From: Oscillospiraceae bacterium
GTDB lineage: Bacteria > Bacillota > Clostridia > Oscillospirales > QAMX01
Direction: 5' to 3'
Assembly (NCBI GenBank): GCA_015067825.1
Contig: SVLQ01000001.1
Span: forward strand, 324,485 to 388,484
DNA length: 64,000 bases
This document shows, piece after piece, positions 55,003-63,979 of the stretch (position 1 is its first letter; each line of letters starts with the position of its first letter). A model generated the notes under the pieces. That model saw only the letters and a list, made by a program, of their open reading frames with translations, was not told the origin of the DNA and did no database searches. Position numbers and translations under genes: made by a program.

Positions 55003-55038
55003 AACAGGCCGCTCCTTGACAAAAGAGCAGCCTGTTTT
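55003..55038 (-). terminator. intrinsic terminator after the DUF4091 gene
   Basis: Minus strand AAAACAGGCTGCTC pairs with GAGCGGCCTGTTTT (one mismatch), followed by TTTTTGCG. It lies directly behind the stop at 55042. Confidence 0.82.
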
Positions 55039-55041
55039 CAT

Positions 55042-56667
55042 TCAGCGGAAATAGGCGTGGATCTTTTCGCGAAGGGCAAAAAGCCACGTTTCAGTCTGCG
55101 GGTAGTCGTTGAAGGTCAGCTTCGGGCAGTCTTCCTCCAGCAATGCCAGCACCGCTTCGCGGCCGATGCGCGATTCCAACAGCTTCAGCGCACGCAGATC
55201 GTTAAAGCACTCGCGCAGCACCTTCAGGCGCAGCGAACAAATCGGCGCGCCATCGGCTCCGGGATAGACGACAAACGCATCGCCCGAGGGAAACGCGAAG
55301 TCGGCATCGGTAACGGTAAACGGATCAACCGAGTGCAGCGAATGGTGCGAATACCAGAAATTGTAACCCCACTGCAAAAAGCCACCCATGTTATAACGAT
55401 ACAGCAGCACACCGAGAATCCGGTTGCGGAGCGACGGCATCGCAAAGAAGCGGTTGGGTTCGTGATTGCGATACTGGCCGCAGCAGTAGTAGCCCCACAG
55501 ACCTTCAATGTTGCGTTCGTAAAACGGTTCGATGTGGTCAATGGCCGGGATCGGATTCGGCACGGCGCCGGAATCGTAGAACTCCGGTTCGGAAAGCGCA
55601 TCAATGAGCTTATAGCCCGGGAAGATCTCGCGGATCAGCGCAGAATGCGCGGCGTAGACCGCAAAGCTCTCGGAATCGGGTTCGTCGGAGACGTGCACAT
55701 AGCAGCGTTCGGCAATACCGTGCGCAGAGGCAAAGGCCGTAAAGGCGGCTGCAAAAGCGCGCAGGAAGGCAGAATATTCTTCCCCAAGGGAATCGGTCTC
55801 CCAGCCGAAAATACGCTGATAGACACCGTCAACGGTCGCCATGACCTTCGGCGCGTTGAGTGCCCCCCATTGGCTGAAGAAGTGCGACAATTCAAACCAA
55901 CGCACACCGACGCGGTCGCACATGGCGATCCAGCGTTCGAGCTTTTCAAACCCGAACGTGTAAACACCACTGGTAACGGTAACGTCGACGAGCTGTACCG
56001 TCGGGCGTTCCGTGCCGATGGCTGTATCGAGCGGCGGCGTAAAGAGCGGCGTTAAGAGCATCGTCTGACCGTGCTCGACCGCCGTTTTGGCAAAGTTCTC
56101 CACGATCTCCCAATGGCGTTCGGAAAAAACCGGAACATCGTACCAGGTTGAGAGGCAGTCGGAATGGAACCAGTTGGTGTAGATAAAATCATGCTGCGGC
56201 AGGTCTGCGGCAAGGATCTCCACTTCCAGTTCGGCTTTCTGCAAAACTTCTCCGCCGTACACAAATGAAACGGTCACGGGATAAGTCCCCGCAGCACGCG
56301 GTTCCGAAAGCTCAAACCAAACGCTGCGCCACTGGTGCGCCGGCATCGGCACACTGTCGCTGTAAGGGCGGAGCAGATCCGGGTACAGCCCCGGAGCGGT
56401 ACGCAGAAAATAGTCGTCGTGGTCGGCGTAGGTCGGCATATCGGATTTCATCAGTTCGACCGAATAGAGCTGAAAGGAGAGCTCCGATTCCACCCGCACC
56501 TCGCAGTTATACAGGCGGTGCGGAGTTTCCAGATAATAGCCGATCTGGAATGAAAGAGCTTCGTCCCGGAAACCGGCAATGCGGGAAATATCGGCTTCCT
56601 GCGGGGCTTCATCGGCAAAGACCTTGACCAGCGAAGAAAGCACGCGCAATTTCAATTGGTGTTCCAT
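55042..56667 (-). CDS. DUF4091 / GH123-like glycoside hydrolase
   Basis: 541 residues. An N-terminal beta-sandwich to about residue 150 is followed by a TIM-barrel-like core: HDFIYTNWFHSDCL near 157, RCYVHVSDEPDSESF near 320 (the adjacent Asp-Glu pair used as catalytic residues in GH123), and the DUF4091 end-motif GDAFVVYPGADGAPICSLRLKVLRECFNDL near 468. GH123 cleaves beta-GalNAc by substrate-assisted catalysis, so a host or dietary glycan role is likely; specificity is inferred. No signal peptide. A terminator hairpin precedes its ribosome site. Confidence 0.83.
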   Translation of the reverse strand: MEHQLKLRVLSSLVKVFADEAPQEADISRIAGFRDEALSFQIGYYLETPHRLYNCEVRVESELSFQLYSVELMKSDMPTYADHDDYFLRTAPGLYPDLLRPYSDSVPMPAHQWRSVWFELSEPRAAGTYPVTVSFVYGGEVLQKAELEVEILAADLPQHDFIYTNWFHSDCLSTWYDVPVFSERHWEIVENFAKTAVEHGQTMLLTPLFTPPLDTAIGTERPTVQLVDVTVTSGVYTFGFEKLERWIAMCDRVGVRWFELSHFFSQWGALNAPKVMATVDGVYQRIFGWETDSLGEEYSAFLRAFAAAFTAFASAHGIAERCYVHVSDEPDSESFAVYAAHSALIREIFPGYKLIDALSEPEFYDSGAVPNPIPAIDHIEPFYERNIEGLWGYYCCGQYRNHEPNRFFAMPSLRNRILGVLLYRYNMGGFLQWGYNFWYSHHSLHSVDPFTVTDADFAFPSGDAFVVYPGADGAPICSLRLKVLRECFNDLRALKLLESRIGREAVLALLEEDCPKLTFNDYPQTETWLFALREKIHAYFR

Positions 56668-56684
56668 AAAACATACTCCTATTC

Positions 56685-56719
56685 ATAAAAATAGGCGGCA
56701 GAGATTCCCCTCTGCCGCC
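56685..56719 (-). terminator. intrinsic terminator between membrane protein and DUF4091 gene
   Basis: Minus strand GGCGGCAGAG, six-base loop, CTCTGCCGCC, then TATTTTTATG. The ribosome site of the DUF4091 gene begins within about 10 bases, leaving no room for a promoter. Confidence 0.82.
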
Positions 56720-56725
56720 GGGACA

Positions 56726-57346
56726 TTACGATTTTTTTGCAGATGCCTTGGCGGCACGTTTGCTTTCAAGATTGCGGAGAGCCTTATGAACCGTCCAACC
56801 CTTGATTCCGTTCGTATAGGCAACATGGCAGAGAATCGGTAGCGGAATGATTGCAGGGATGTAGAAAAACGGCATATACCATGCGGTTGCATCGAGGTAG
56901 AGCTTGCAGACATTGAAGTACGGTTCCCACGGATAGAGCATGTAGCCGAGGATGGAATTGAAGATCGAAGCATTGAGCGAGAAGAAGCCCAACAGCATAT
57001 CAAAGAACCAAGCAACAATGATCGGCGAAACGGCAAGCAGACCCATCTGCAAGCCGGAATATTTGGTGCCGCGCGTGTAGCGCATCTGCAGGCTGCCGGC
57101 ATGCTCTTCGCCGAGATTCCAAAGAGGCTTGTATGCGATGATCAAAACCACGGCTTCGGTAAAGATCGTGGCAAAGACTTCGTTCCACGGATTGATATAG
57201 CCCTCTTTGTCGGCAAAGATCATCATGACCAGCAAAGTCATGACAACATAAATCAGCATCGCGAGCAGTTGGTAGCCAATCAGTTTACAAACCATGCGAG
57301 CCATCGAACGCTCGAAGCTGTGTTTTTGGAACACCTTTTTCAGCAC
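56726..57346 (-). CDS. multipass membrane protein, unknown
   Basis: 206 residues with about five hydrophobic segments (near residues 23-45, 58-75, 100-125, 128-145 and 160-180) and a basic Ala/Lys/Ser tail. No family recognised; aromatic-rich loops such as MLYPWEPYFNVCKLYLDATAWYMP lie between helices. The start is GTG at 57346, with GAGGGG six bases upstream; the ATG at 57370 would bury this site. Driven by a perfect promoter and ended by a terminator, so a one-gene transcript that may extend into the DUF4091 gene by readthrough. Confidence 0.75.
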   Translation of the reverse strand: MLKKVFQKHSFERSMARMVCKLIGYQLLAMLIYVVMTLLVMMIFADKEGYINPWNEVFATIFTEAVVLIIAYKPLWNLGEEHAGSLQMRYTRGTKYSGLQMGLLAVSPIIVAWFFDMLLGFFSLNASIFNSILGYMLYPWEPYFNVCKLYLDATAWYMPFFYIPAIIPLPILCHVAYTNGIKGWTVHKALRNLESKRAAKASAKKS

Positions 57347-57402
57347 GACATGCCCCTCTTTCCGTTGCATTTTGTTGTAGCGGATCAGAAAAAACTACAT
57401 GT

Positions 57403-57431
57403 ATTATACACGATGAGGTCCGGTTTGTCAA
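57403..57431 (-). promoter_or_regulatory. sigma-A-type promoter of the membrane protein gene
   Basis: Minus strand perfect TTGACA (57431-57426), 17-bp spacer, perfect TATAAT (57408-57403). Confidence 0.9.
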
Positions 57432-57465
57432 TCAACTATCCTGCAATATTTTTTTGCCACAGGCC

Positions 57466-57494
57466 TTGACAAAAGTGATTTTATCTGATATACT
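57466..57494 (+). promoter_or_regulatory. sigma-A-type promoter of tRNA-Cys
   Basis: TTGACA (57466-57471), 17-bp spacer, TATACT (57489-57494) with TGA extended -10. Transcription would start a few bases before the tRNA. Confidence 0.87.
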
Positions 57495-57516
57495 ATTATA
57501 GTCTTGTACAGAACAT

Positions 57517-57591
<75 letters not shown>

Positions 57592-57593
57592 CA

Positions 57594-57630
57594 AATCCCG
57601 AATGCTTTCGCATTCGGGATTTTTCTTTCT
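57594..57630 (+). terminator. intrinsic terminator after tRNA-Cys
   Basis: AATCCCGAATGC, TTTC loop, GCATTCGGGATT, then TTTCTTTC. Perfect 12-bp stem. Confidence 0.92.
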
Positions 57631-57673
57631 CGATTTCATATATTGAGCGACCACGCAGAAAGGAAAAAGCCAC

Positions 57674-58486
57674 ATGGCGGAGCTTTATTTTTTCGGAAAC
57701 AGCACCCCCAGCCAGATGATGGGTATGGCACTTTTGACGGAGAATCAAACCATTTTGGTCGACGGCGGTACGCGCGGCGATGCGGCGCAGATTTCCGACC
57801 TGCTCGCCCAACACGGCCGTACGACCATCGACGCATGGTTCTTCACACACCCGCACCACGACCACATCGGCGCATTCGTTGAGCTCTGCGAACGCTGCGG
57901 CGAGGTTCCGGCCGAACAGATTTTCTATCACTTCCCCACGCATGCGGAGGTGCTTGCATTCGGTACGCGTACCGAGCACGAACGCGTGCTTTGGGAATGT
58001 TTCTTCGCCATTGCGGATACAAATTGCAACCGCTTCTTCACGATCGCGCCGGGTGATGCCTTTGCATTTGATGACGTCACCATCCGCGTGCTCCGCGTTT
58101 ATAATCCCGCGTTCACCGCAAACCCGATCAACAACAGTTCAACCGTCTACCGGATCGATTCGGCCGGTAAACGCGTGCTCGTTTTAGGCGACTTAGGTGT
58201 TGAGGGCGGTAACGAGCTGATGGATATGTACCCGGCAGAAGTCCTTTCCGCCGACTACACGCAGCTCGCCCACCACGGACAGGCCGGTGTTTCGAAAGAA
58301 TTCTACGCATATATCCGGCCAAACTGCTGCCTTTGGGCAACGCCCGACTGGCTTTGGGACAACTGCGGCCCCGACGGCCCCGGTTCCGGCCCGTTCCACA
58401 CGCTCATGACGCGCGCGTGGATGGAGGAGCTCGGTGTCAAAAATCACATCATCGGAAAAGACGGCACTGCCCTGATCCAACTGTAA
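57674..58486 (+). CDS. metallo-beta-lactamase fold hydrolase
   Basis: 270 residues, no signal peptide. ILVDGGTRGD near residue 27, FFTHPHHDHIGAFVEL near 56 (HxHxDH), LVLGDLGVEGG near 170 and QLAHHGQAGVSKEFY near 196, a full MBL metal site related to the ComEC/Rec2-like group. The substrate is unknown. GGAAA lies before the ATG. It is 29 bp from the next gene, an esterase-like enzyme. Confidence 0.85.
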   Translation: MAELYFFGNSTPSQMMGMALLTENQTILVDGGTRGDAAQISDLLAQHGRTTIDAWFFTHPHHDHIGAFVELCERCGEVPAEQIFYHFPTHAEVLAFGTRTEHERVLWECFFAIADTNCNRFFTIAPGDAFAFDDVTIRVLRVYNPAFTANPINNSSTVYRIDSAGKRVLVLGDLGVEGGNELMDMYPAEVLSADYTQLAHHGQAGVSKEFYAYIRPNCCLWATPDWLWDNCGPDGPGSGPFHTLMTRAWMEELGVKNHIIGKDGTALIQL

Positions 58487-58515
58487 GGTTGCCGTTTTAC
58501 GGGGAGGAATCCTTG

Positions 58516-59622
58516 ATGCTGAAAGAAGTATTGGCTAGCAAAGCGTATCTGCCGATTTTAGAAACCACAGACGGCTTATCCGTCACGCCGCAGACATGGC
58601 CGCAGAGGCGGCAGGAACTCAAAGAATTGTTGGAGACCTATTCCTACGGAAAAACGCCCGACCTCCCGGTGAGGGTTTGGGGCGAAACGGTTGCTTGGGA
58701 TGCAAACGCCTATGCGGGGAAAGTGCGGCAGGAAAAGCTGAAGATCTCGATGGAGACCGAACGCGGACTGTTTTCGTTTCCGATCGAGCTGTTTGTCCCC
58801 CAGTCCGTGCAGCGGCCGCCGGTATTTCTGCACCTCGCCTTCCGACCGGTTCCCGACCGTTATATCCCCGTAGAGGAGATCACCGATGCTGGATATGCGC
58901 TCGTTGTTCTCGTCTACAAGGATCTGGTCAATGACAACCCCCACGGCGATTTCACCGATGGTTTGGCCGCATATTTCGGAACAACTGCCGACCGATCCCC
59001 TGTTGAATGGGGCAAGATCGGCATGTGGGCATACGGAGCCAGCCGCGTGATGGATTATATCGCGGCGGATCGGCCGGATCTGGACAGCAAGCGCGTTGCC
59101 GTGATCGGTCATTCCCGGCTCGGTAAAACCGCACTTTGGTGCGCCGCACAGGATGAGCGTTTTGCCGCCGCCATCTCCAACGATTCCGGTTACGGCGGAG
59201 CAGCCTCCTCCAAGCACGGCAAAGGTGAACGCGTGACCGATTTTCTGCGCGCAGGCAGTTGGGACTGGTTTTGCGAGAACTTCAAACAGTTTTCCGGCGA
59301 CGGCGAAGACACAAAGCCCTACGACCAAAGCTTTCTGTCCGCGCTCATTGCTCCGCGTTATCTCTGCGTCGGTTCGGCTGTGCTCGACACGGCAGCTGAT
59401 CCCGAGGCCGAATTTCTCACCACACTCCACGCCTCTACCGCATGGGAGCTGCTCGGTGTTCCCGGGCTCATCTGCCCGGACCGCATGCCCATCCCCGGTG
59501 ACCACTTTTCCGAAGGACATATCGGCTACCACCTGCGCGATCACAGGCACTATCTTTCCCGCGAAGACTGGAACGCCTATATTCGTTTTCTCGATCAAAA
59601 ATTCCGTTCGGAGGAAAGCTGA
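58516..59622 (+). CDS. alpha/beta hydrolase, CE15 (glucuronoyl esterase)-like
   Basis: 368 residues. Ser nucleophile in VAVIGHSRLGKTALWCAA near residue 196 (GxSRxGK as in the CE15 group), SNDSGYGGAASSK just after, and a C-terminal His in GDHFSEGHIGYHLRDHRHYL near 330. A conserved LPVRVWGETVAWD-type beta region lies N-terminal. CE15 enzymes cut ester links between lignin and glucuronoxylan; whether this protein does so or is a broader carbohydrate esterase is open. ATG 58516 has GGGGAGGA seven bases upstream. No signal peptide. Confidence 0.82.
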   Translation: MLKEVLASKAYLPILETTDGLSVTPQTWPQRRQELKELLETYSYGKTPDLPVRVWGETVAWDANAYAGKVRQEKLKISMETERGLFSFPIELFVPQSVQRPPVFLHLAFRPVPDRYIPVEEITDAGYALVVLVYKDLVNDNPHGDFTDGLAAYFGTTADRSPVEWGKIGMWAYGASRVMDYIAADRPDLDSKRVAVIGHSRLGKTALWCAAQDERFAAAISNDSGYGGAASSKHGKGERVTDFLRAGSWDWFCENFKQFSGDGEDTKPYDQSFLSALIAPRYLCVGSAVLDTAADPEAEFLTTLHASTAWELLGVPGLICPDRMPIPGDHFSEGHIGYHLRDHRHYLSREDWNAYIRFLDQKFRSEES

Positions 59623-59627
59623 ACACA

Positions 59628-59663
59628 AAAATCCCCGTGAAACTTGCGTTTCACGGGGATTTG
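59628..59663. terminator. bidirectional terminator
   Basis: AAATCCCCGTGAAA, six-base loop, TTTCACGGGGATTT; perfect 14-bp stem between convergent genes. Confidence 0.88.
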
Positions 59664-59664
59664 C

Positions 59665-60342
59665 TTATTCGTCGATGTTATGCTTGGTTCCAACCGCGAG
59701 ACGGATCGACAGCGGTTCGGCCTTGTTGCGTTTCCACAGAAGGAAAAGCTGTGCGATACAGCCAAAGACCGCAATCGCCACGATCGCCACAATGCCCATC
59801 ACCGCACTCGTTTCCAGCTTGGCAAGAATCGCTTCACCGGCGGAATCCATGAACATCACGGCAATGCAGAGGTTCACAAAGTCAAGCACCAGATAAATCA
59901 GACAGGCCGGCAGCACGTACTTGACGGCATTGAAGAAATACCAGCGCTTGTTTTTGATGTTATAGCGCAGGTGCAGATACGAAAGCACCAGCGGCAGGCC
60001 GATGGAAACGATGACGGAGTTGACGAAAATCACCGCATCGCGGCCCATGAGGCCAAAGCTCTGTGTCGCTTCAAAGAACGTAAAGATGCTGACCAAAAAC
60101 CAGATCACGCAGTAGACAAACTCCAGCAGGATTACCGGGAAATAGGTGATAAAACCGATCCGCGAGGTATCGCGCCAAATTTTCAGCACGTTTTTGATGA
60201 TACCGCCCTCGCTGTATTTTTCCATGAACTCGCGGTCGAGCTCTTCCTGTTCCTTTTCACTGATCGAAGGCACCGGTGCTGTGTACTGTTTTTTCTCGGT
60301 GCGCCTATTTTGGTATTGTTTTTTGTTTTTATTCTTGGCCAT
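59665..60342 (-). CDS. multipass membrane protein, unknown
   Basis: 225 residues. A very basic N-terminus (KNKNKKQYQNRRTEKKQY), an acidic helix (ISEKEQEELDREFMEKYSEGG), then about four membrane segments (near residues 63-85, 100-122, 140-162 and 178-202). No family recognised. Its start overlaps the deacetylase-like gene by 14 bp with GAGGAG inside that gene, so translational coupling is likely and the two proteins may act together. Confidence 0.75.
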   Translation of the reverse strand: MAKNKNKKQYQNRRTEKKQYTAPVPSISEKEQEELDREFMEKYSEGGIIKNVLKIWRDTSRIGFITYFPVILLEFVYCVIWFLVSIFTFFEATQSFGLMGRDAVIFVNSVIVSIGLPLVLSYLHLRYNIKNKRWYFFNAVKYVLPACLIYLVLDFVNLCIAVMFMDSAGEAILAKLETSAVMGIVAIVAIAVFGCIAQLFLLWKRNKAEPLSIRLAVGTKHNIDE

Positions 60343-61654
60343 TTCGTGCAGTCTCCTCTTCCGAAATCAGTTGCCACAGCGCATCCGCAACGTCTTTGCG
60401 CCGGAGCTGTGCGTCGGTCGGCGGTGTCCAGTTGATCGTGCGGCCGACGGCAGCTTTTTCCAAAAATGCCGCAAAACCGCGCGCTGTCATTTCTGTTTGG
60501 CGGCGCTCCAGCGGCCATCCAAGCGCAAAGCCGTAGAACATCCCCGCCGAAACAGCCATTCCGGGCGCCATATAGAATTCTTTTTCGCTCTTTTGGTTCA
60601 GGTCAAACGCCGGTGTCGTGCGGTAAAGACGCGAATACATGTAGTCGCGCATGATATGCGGCGGGATCAGCATCGCATACAGCGTTTCACGCGTGAGCGC
60701 GGTGTCCGGACGGAAGCAGTTGCCGCGGCAGCAAACCGTGTAGCCGGCATTGAGCATAGCACTTGCGGACGCGAAACACGCATCGGCGGCGGAAATATCC
60801 TCAAACGGCGAACGCGCAAGCAGTTCACGCACCGAAAGTACTTCGTAGCCATGTTCTTTGAGCATCGCAAGCACTTCCGGAAGTGCTTTGGGCGTTGCCG
60901 CGCCTTGCAAGGCCGGAACGACACCGCCGGAAAACCGCAGAAGTCTTCCATCAAAGCAGGCGGGATCGTTTTTCAAACGCGCCCGGACCGAGCGGACAAT
61001 CCGCAGCGATTCAGCTGCTGCATCGGTTCCGGTATAGAACCCACTGCCAAAGTCACAGGCCGGCGCAAGCACATTCAATCCGAACGCATTGCAGACATCA
61101 TAGACAGAGCGACTGTCGGCCAAGAGAATTGCATCGAACGGCGGCAGATACGACGTCACAGAAATGCCGGCAGCTTCGGTCAGCGCGAGCAGACGCTTGA
61201 GATCGTCGGCCACGGAGACCGCATCGGGAAAGGTTTTGCGGCGGGAAAAGAGAACCTTGGATGCCGAAAGGTGACGATAGCCGGAGGCTGCGACCTCATG
61301 GCCGCCGTCGGCAATCGCCCGTAGGAGCTTCGGCTGCGCCTCGGCTCCGCCTTCACCATCGGCCTCGAAATCCGGCAGGTGCGGATACTGCACACCGCGC
61401 CAAGCTTCCCTGCCCGCTTTTCCACGGCGGTCGGGATAGTTTTCGGCAGTCGAACCGTAGACAGCAAAGGTCGCTTTGGCGTTATGCGCCTTCAACGCAG
61501 ACAGGATAGCATCTGTAACGCCTTCTAACGCGCAGGGGCTCTCGTCGAAAACCAGCGCACAGGCGCGCTTCCCCTTGACGGGAGCTACCTTGGAGATGCG
61601 TCTTGCCGGAGCAAGCATACGCATGCCGATCTGATTTGCCATAAAGCTTGCCAT
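60329..61654 (-). CDS. polysaccharide-deacetylase-like protein with SLH repeats, catalytic site altered
   Basis: 441 residues. Residues 30-290 resemble a NodB-type deacetylase barrel: CALVFDESP at 32-40 in place of the usual TFDDGP, and GGHEVAASGYRH at 117-128 in place of the HxxxH motif, keeping only the second His. The usual R-x-P substrate loop is not evident; the nearest segment is YLPPFDAI near 168. Residues about 292-340 (FEDISAADACFASASAMLNAGY, then FRPDTALTRETLYAML) match an S-layer homology repeat, and a second SLH-like stretch follows near 400. No signal peptide is visible, which is odd for an SLH protein. Probably a pseudo-enzyme or divergent esterase. AAAGGAG lies before the ATG, 30 bp after clpE. 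Confidence 0.75.
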   Translation of the reverse strand: MASFMANQIGMRMLAPARRISKVAPVKGKRACALVFDESPCALEGVTDAILSALKAHNAKATFAVYGSTAENYPDRRGKAGREAWRGVQYPHLPDFEADGEGGAEAQPKLLRAIADGGHEVAASGYRHLSASKVLFSRRKTFPDAVSVADDLKRLLALTEAAGISVTSYLPPFDAILLADSRSVYDVCNAFGLNVLAPACDFGSGFYTGTDAAAESLRIVRSVRARLKNDPACFDGRLLRFSGGVVPALQGAATPKALPEVLAMLKEHGYEVLSVRELLARSPFEDISAADACFASASAMLNAGYTVCCRGNCFRPDTALTRETLYAMLIPPHIMRDYMYSRLYRTTPAFDLNQKSEKEFYMAPGMAVSAGMFYGFALGWPLERRQTEMTARGFAAFLEKAAVGRTINWTPPTDAQLRRKDVADALWQLISEEETARNGQE

Positions 61655-61684
61655 ACGCAGTTTGCTCCTTTCTTTTACCTCAAA

Positions 61685-63979
61685 TTATGCGGCAGTGATC
61701 ACAATTTTTTCGCCGTTAGCGCTGACGGACAGCATCGTGACGGCAGATTCGTAGTGGGAGATGATTTCGCCGGCGGCCACATCTTCGACTTCCTTTTGGA
61801 TCAGGCGGCGGAGATTGCGGGCACCGAACTTGACGGAGTACGATTTTTTCGTCAGATACGCAACCGCCGCATCGTCGTAGGCCATCGTGATCCCGCGATC
61901 GGCGAGAGAAGTCTTGAGTTCGTCGAGCATCAGGCGCGTGATCTTGGCGAAATCGTCTTCGGAGAGCGAATTGAAGGTGATGATCTCGTCAATGCGGTTG
62001 AGGAATTCGGGACGGAACACCTCTTCGAGCGCACGCAGCGTTTTTTCGTCGTTCAGCGCTTCGGCCGATTTGCCGAATCCGGCGACACCGCTGGATTTCT
62101 GGCTACCGGCGTTGGTGGTCATGACGATGATGGTGTTTTCAAAGCTGACGACACGGCCATGGGCATCGGTGATGCGGCCGTCGTCGAGGATCTGCAGCAG
62201 GATGTTCATCACGTCGGGATGCGCTTTTTCGATTTCGTCGAACAGCACGACGCTATAGGGCTTGCGACGGATCTTTTCGGTGAGCTGTCCGGCTTCGTCG
62301 TAGCCGACGTATCCCGGAGGCGCGCCGATGATGCGCGAGACCGCATGTTTTTCCATAAACTCGGACATATCGAGGCGGATCAGCGATTCGGGTGTATCGA
62401 AGAGGTCGAGAGCCAGACGGCGCACGAGCTCGGTCTTACCGACACCGGTGGGGCCGGCAAAGATGAAGGAAACGGGCTTGCGCTTGGCGGAAATACCGGC
62501 GCGGTTGCGCTTGATCGCCGCAGCGACCGAATCGATCGCCTTATCCTGGCCGATCAGATTGGCCTTCAGGCGGTCTTCCAGTTCGTTTAAGCGGCGGAAC
62601 TCCGTTTCGGTGACTTTCGAGGCCGGAATCTTCGTCCACAGTTCGATGACGTGGGCGAGATCCTCGACCGTGACGGCCGGGCGCTCACAGGAAATGCTGT
62701 CGAGCTCTTCCTGCAGCATCAGTTCCCTGCTCTTGAGCGTCGCCAGCGCCTGATAGCTCTCATCGGTGTTGGCTTCCATCATTTCGTCGCGCTGGGCGTT
62801 GATTTCTTCCAGCTCTTTCGAGAGGATCTTCGAGCGGGCGATATTTTTGTTGCGGAGGTTGACGGCCGAACCGGCTTCGTCGATCAGGTCGATGGCCTTA
62901 TCGGGCAGGTAACGGTCGGTGATATAGCGTTCGGAGAGGAGAACGGCCTGACGCGCGATCTCCGGAGAGATCGTGACGATATGGTAGTCTTCGTAGTAGC
63001 TCTTGATGCCGTCGATGATCTTGACGGCGTCTTCGATCGACGGTTCGGCAACCGTGACCGGCTGGAAGCGGCGTTCGAGTGCGGCGTCTTTTTCGATATA
63101 CTTGCGGTATTCGTTGAATGTCGTTGCGCCGACAACCTGCACCTCACCGCGTGAAAGAGCGGGCTTTAAGATGTTGGCGGCGTTCATCGAGCCCTCGGCA
63201 TCGCCAGCGCCGACCAAATTGTGCACTTCGTCGATCACGAGGATGATGTTGCCAAGGCGCTTGACTTCGTCGATCAGGCCCTTCATGCGGCTTTCGAACT
63301 GGCCGCGGAACTGCGTGCCGGCGATACAGGCCGTAAGGTCCAGAAGCCAGACCTCTTTGTCCGCGAGCTTCGACGGGACTTCGCCCGCAACAATCTTCAT
63401 CGCCAAGCCTTCGGCGATGGCCGTTTTGCCGACGCCGGGTTCGCCGATCAGGCAGGGGTTATTCTTTTGGCGGCGGTTCAAGATCTGCACAACGCGTTCG
63501 ATCTCCTCGCTGCGGCCGACGATGCGGTCAAGCTGTGCGGCTTTGGCCTTTTCGTTGAGGCTCACGCAGTAGGAATCGAGGAATTTGTACTTTTTCTTCT
63601 GCTTGGGCTGCTCTTTTCCGGTCGGACGCGAGGGCTTTTCGGTCTGTTCATCGGCAGGCTGCTGCTGGCGAGAAACGCCAAAGAGCTTATCGAGGAACGG
63701 GAAGGTCGCGGCGTTGGTGCTGTTGTCTTCTCCATCGTCAGAACCGTCGGAAGAATCATTTTCGGACGGCGCAAGCACGCTCAGCATGTCACGCGTCATA
63801 TTCTCCAGATCTTCTTCGGTGATGCCCATTTTCTGCATCATGTCGTCGACAGGTTTGATGCCGAGCTCATGCGCGCACTTCAGACAGATACCCTCGTTTT
63901 TGGGCACACCGTTTTCCATGCGCGTGATAAATACGGATGCAATGTTTTTCTTGCACCGCGCACAAAGCATTTTTTCCAT
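61685..63979 (-). CDS. clpE: ClpE-type ATP-dependent Clp ATPase with N-terminal zinc finger
   Basis: 764 residues. N-terminal zinc finger with Cys 6, 9, 32 and 35 (CARC...CLKC), an acidic Ser/Asp-rich linker, then AAA1 with Walker [17 protein letters not shown] near 177 and [16 protein letters not shown]-like middle region and AAA2 with [15 protein letters not shown] near 508, [32 protein letters not shown] and [13 protein letters not shown] follow. The zinc finger instead of a Clp N-domain fits ClpE, a stress-induced unfoldase that works with ClpP. AAAGGAA lies before the ATG; only 21 bases of upstream sequence remain, so a CtsR operator cannot be judged. Confidence 0.93.
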   Translation of the reverse strand: MEKMLCARCKKNIASVFITRMENGVPKNEGICLKCAHELGIKPVDDMMQKMGITEEDLENMTRDMLSVLAPSENDSSDGSDDGEDNSTNAATFPFLDKLFGVSRQQQPADEQTEKPSRPTGKEQPKQKKKYKFLDSYCVSLNEKAKAAQLDRIVGRSEEIERVVQILNRRQKNNPCLIGEPGVGKTAIAEGLAMKIVAGEVPSKLADKEVWLLDLTACIAGTQFRGQFESRMKGLIDEVKRLGNIILVIDEVHNLVGAGDAEGSMNAANILKPALSRGEVQVVGATTFNEYRKYIEKDAALERRFQPVTVAEPSIEDAVKIIDGIKSYYEDYHIVTISPEIARQAVLLSERYITDRYLPDKAIDLIDEAGSAVNLRNKNIARSKILSKELEEINAQRDEMMEANTDESYQALATLKSRELMLQEELDSISCERPAVTVEDLAHVIELWTKIPASKVTETEFRRLNELEDRLKANLIGQDKAIDSVAAAIKRNRAGISAKRKPVSFIFAGPTGVGKTELVRRLALDLFDTPESLIRLDMSEFMEKHAVSRIIGAPPGYVGYDEAGQLTEKIRRKPYSVVLFDEIEKAHPDVMNILLQILDDGRITDAHGRVVSFENTIIVMTTNAGSQKSSGVAGFGKSAEALNDEKTLRALEEVFRPEFLNRIDEIITFNSLSEDDFAKITRLMLDELKTSLADRGITMAYDDAAVAYLTKKSYSVKFGARNLRRLIQKEVEDVAAGEIISHYESAVTMLSVSANGEKIVITAA

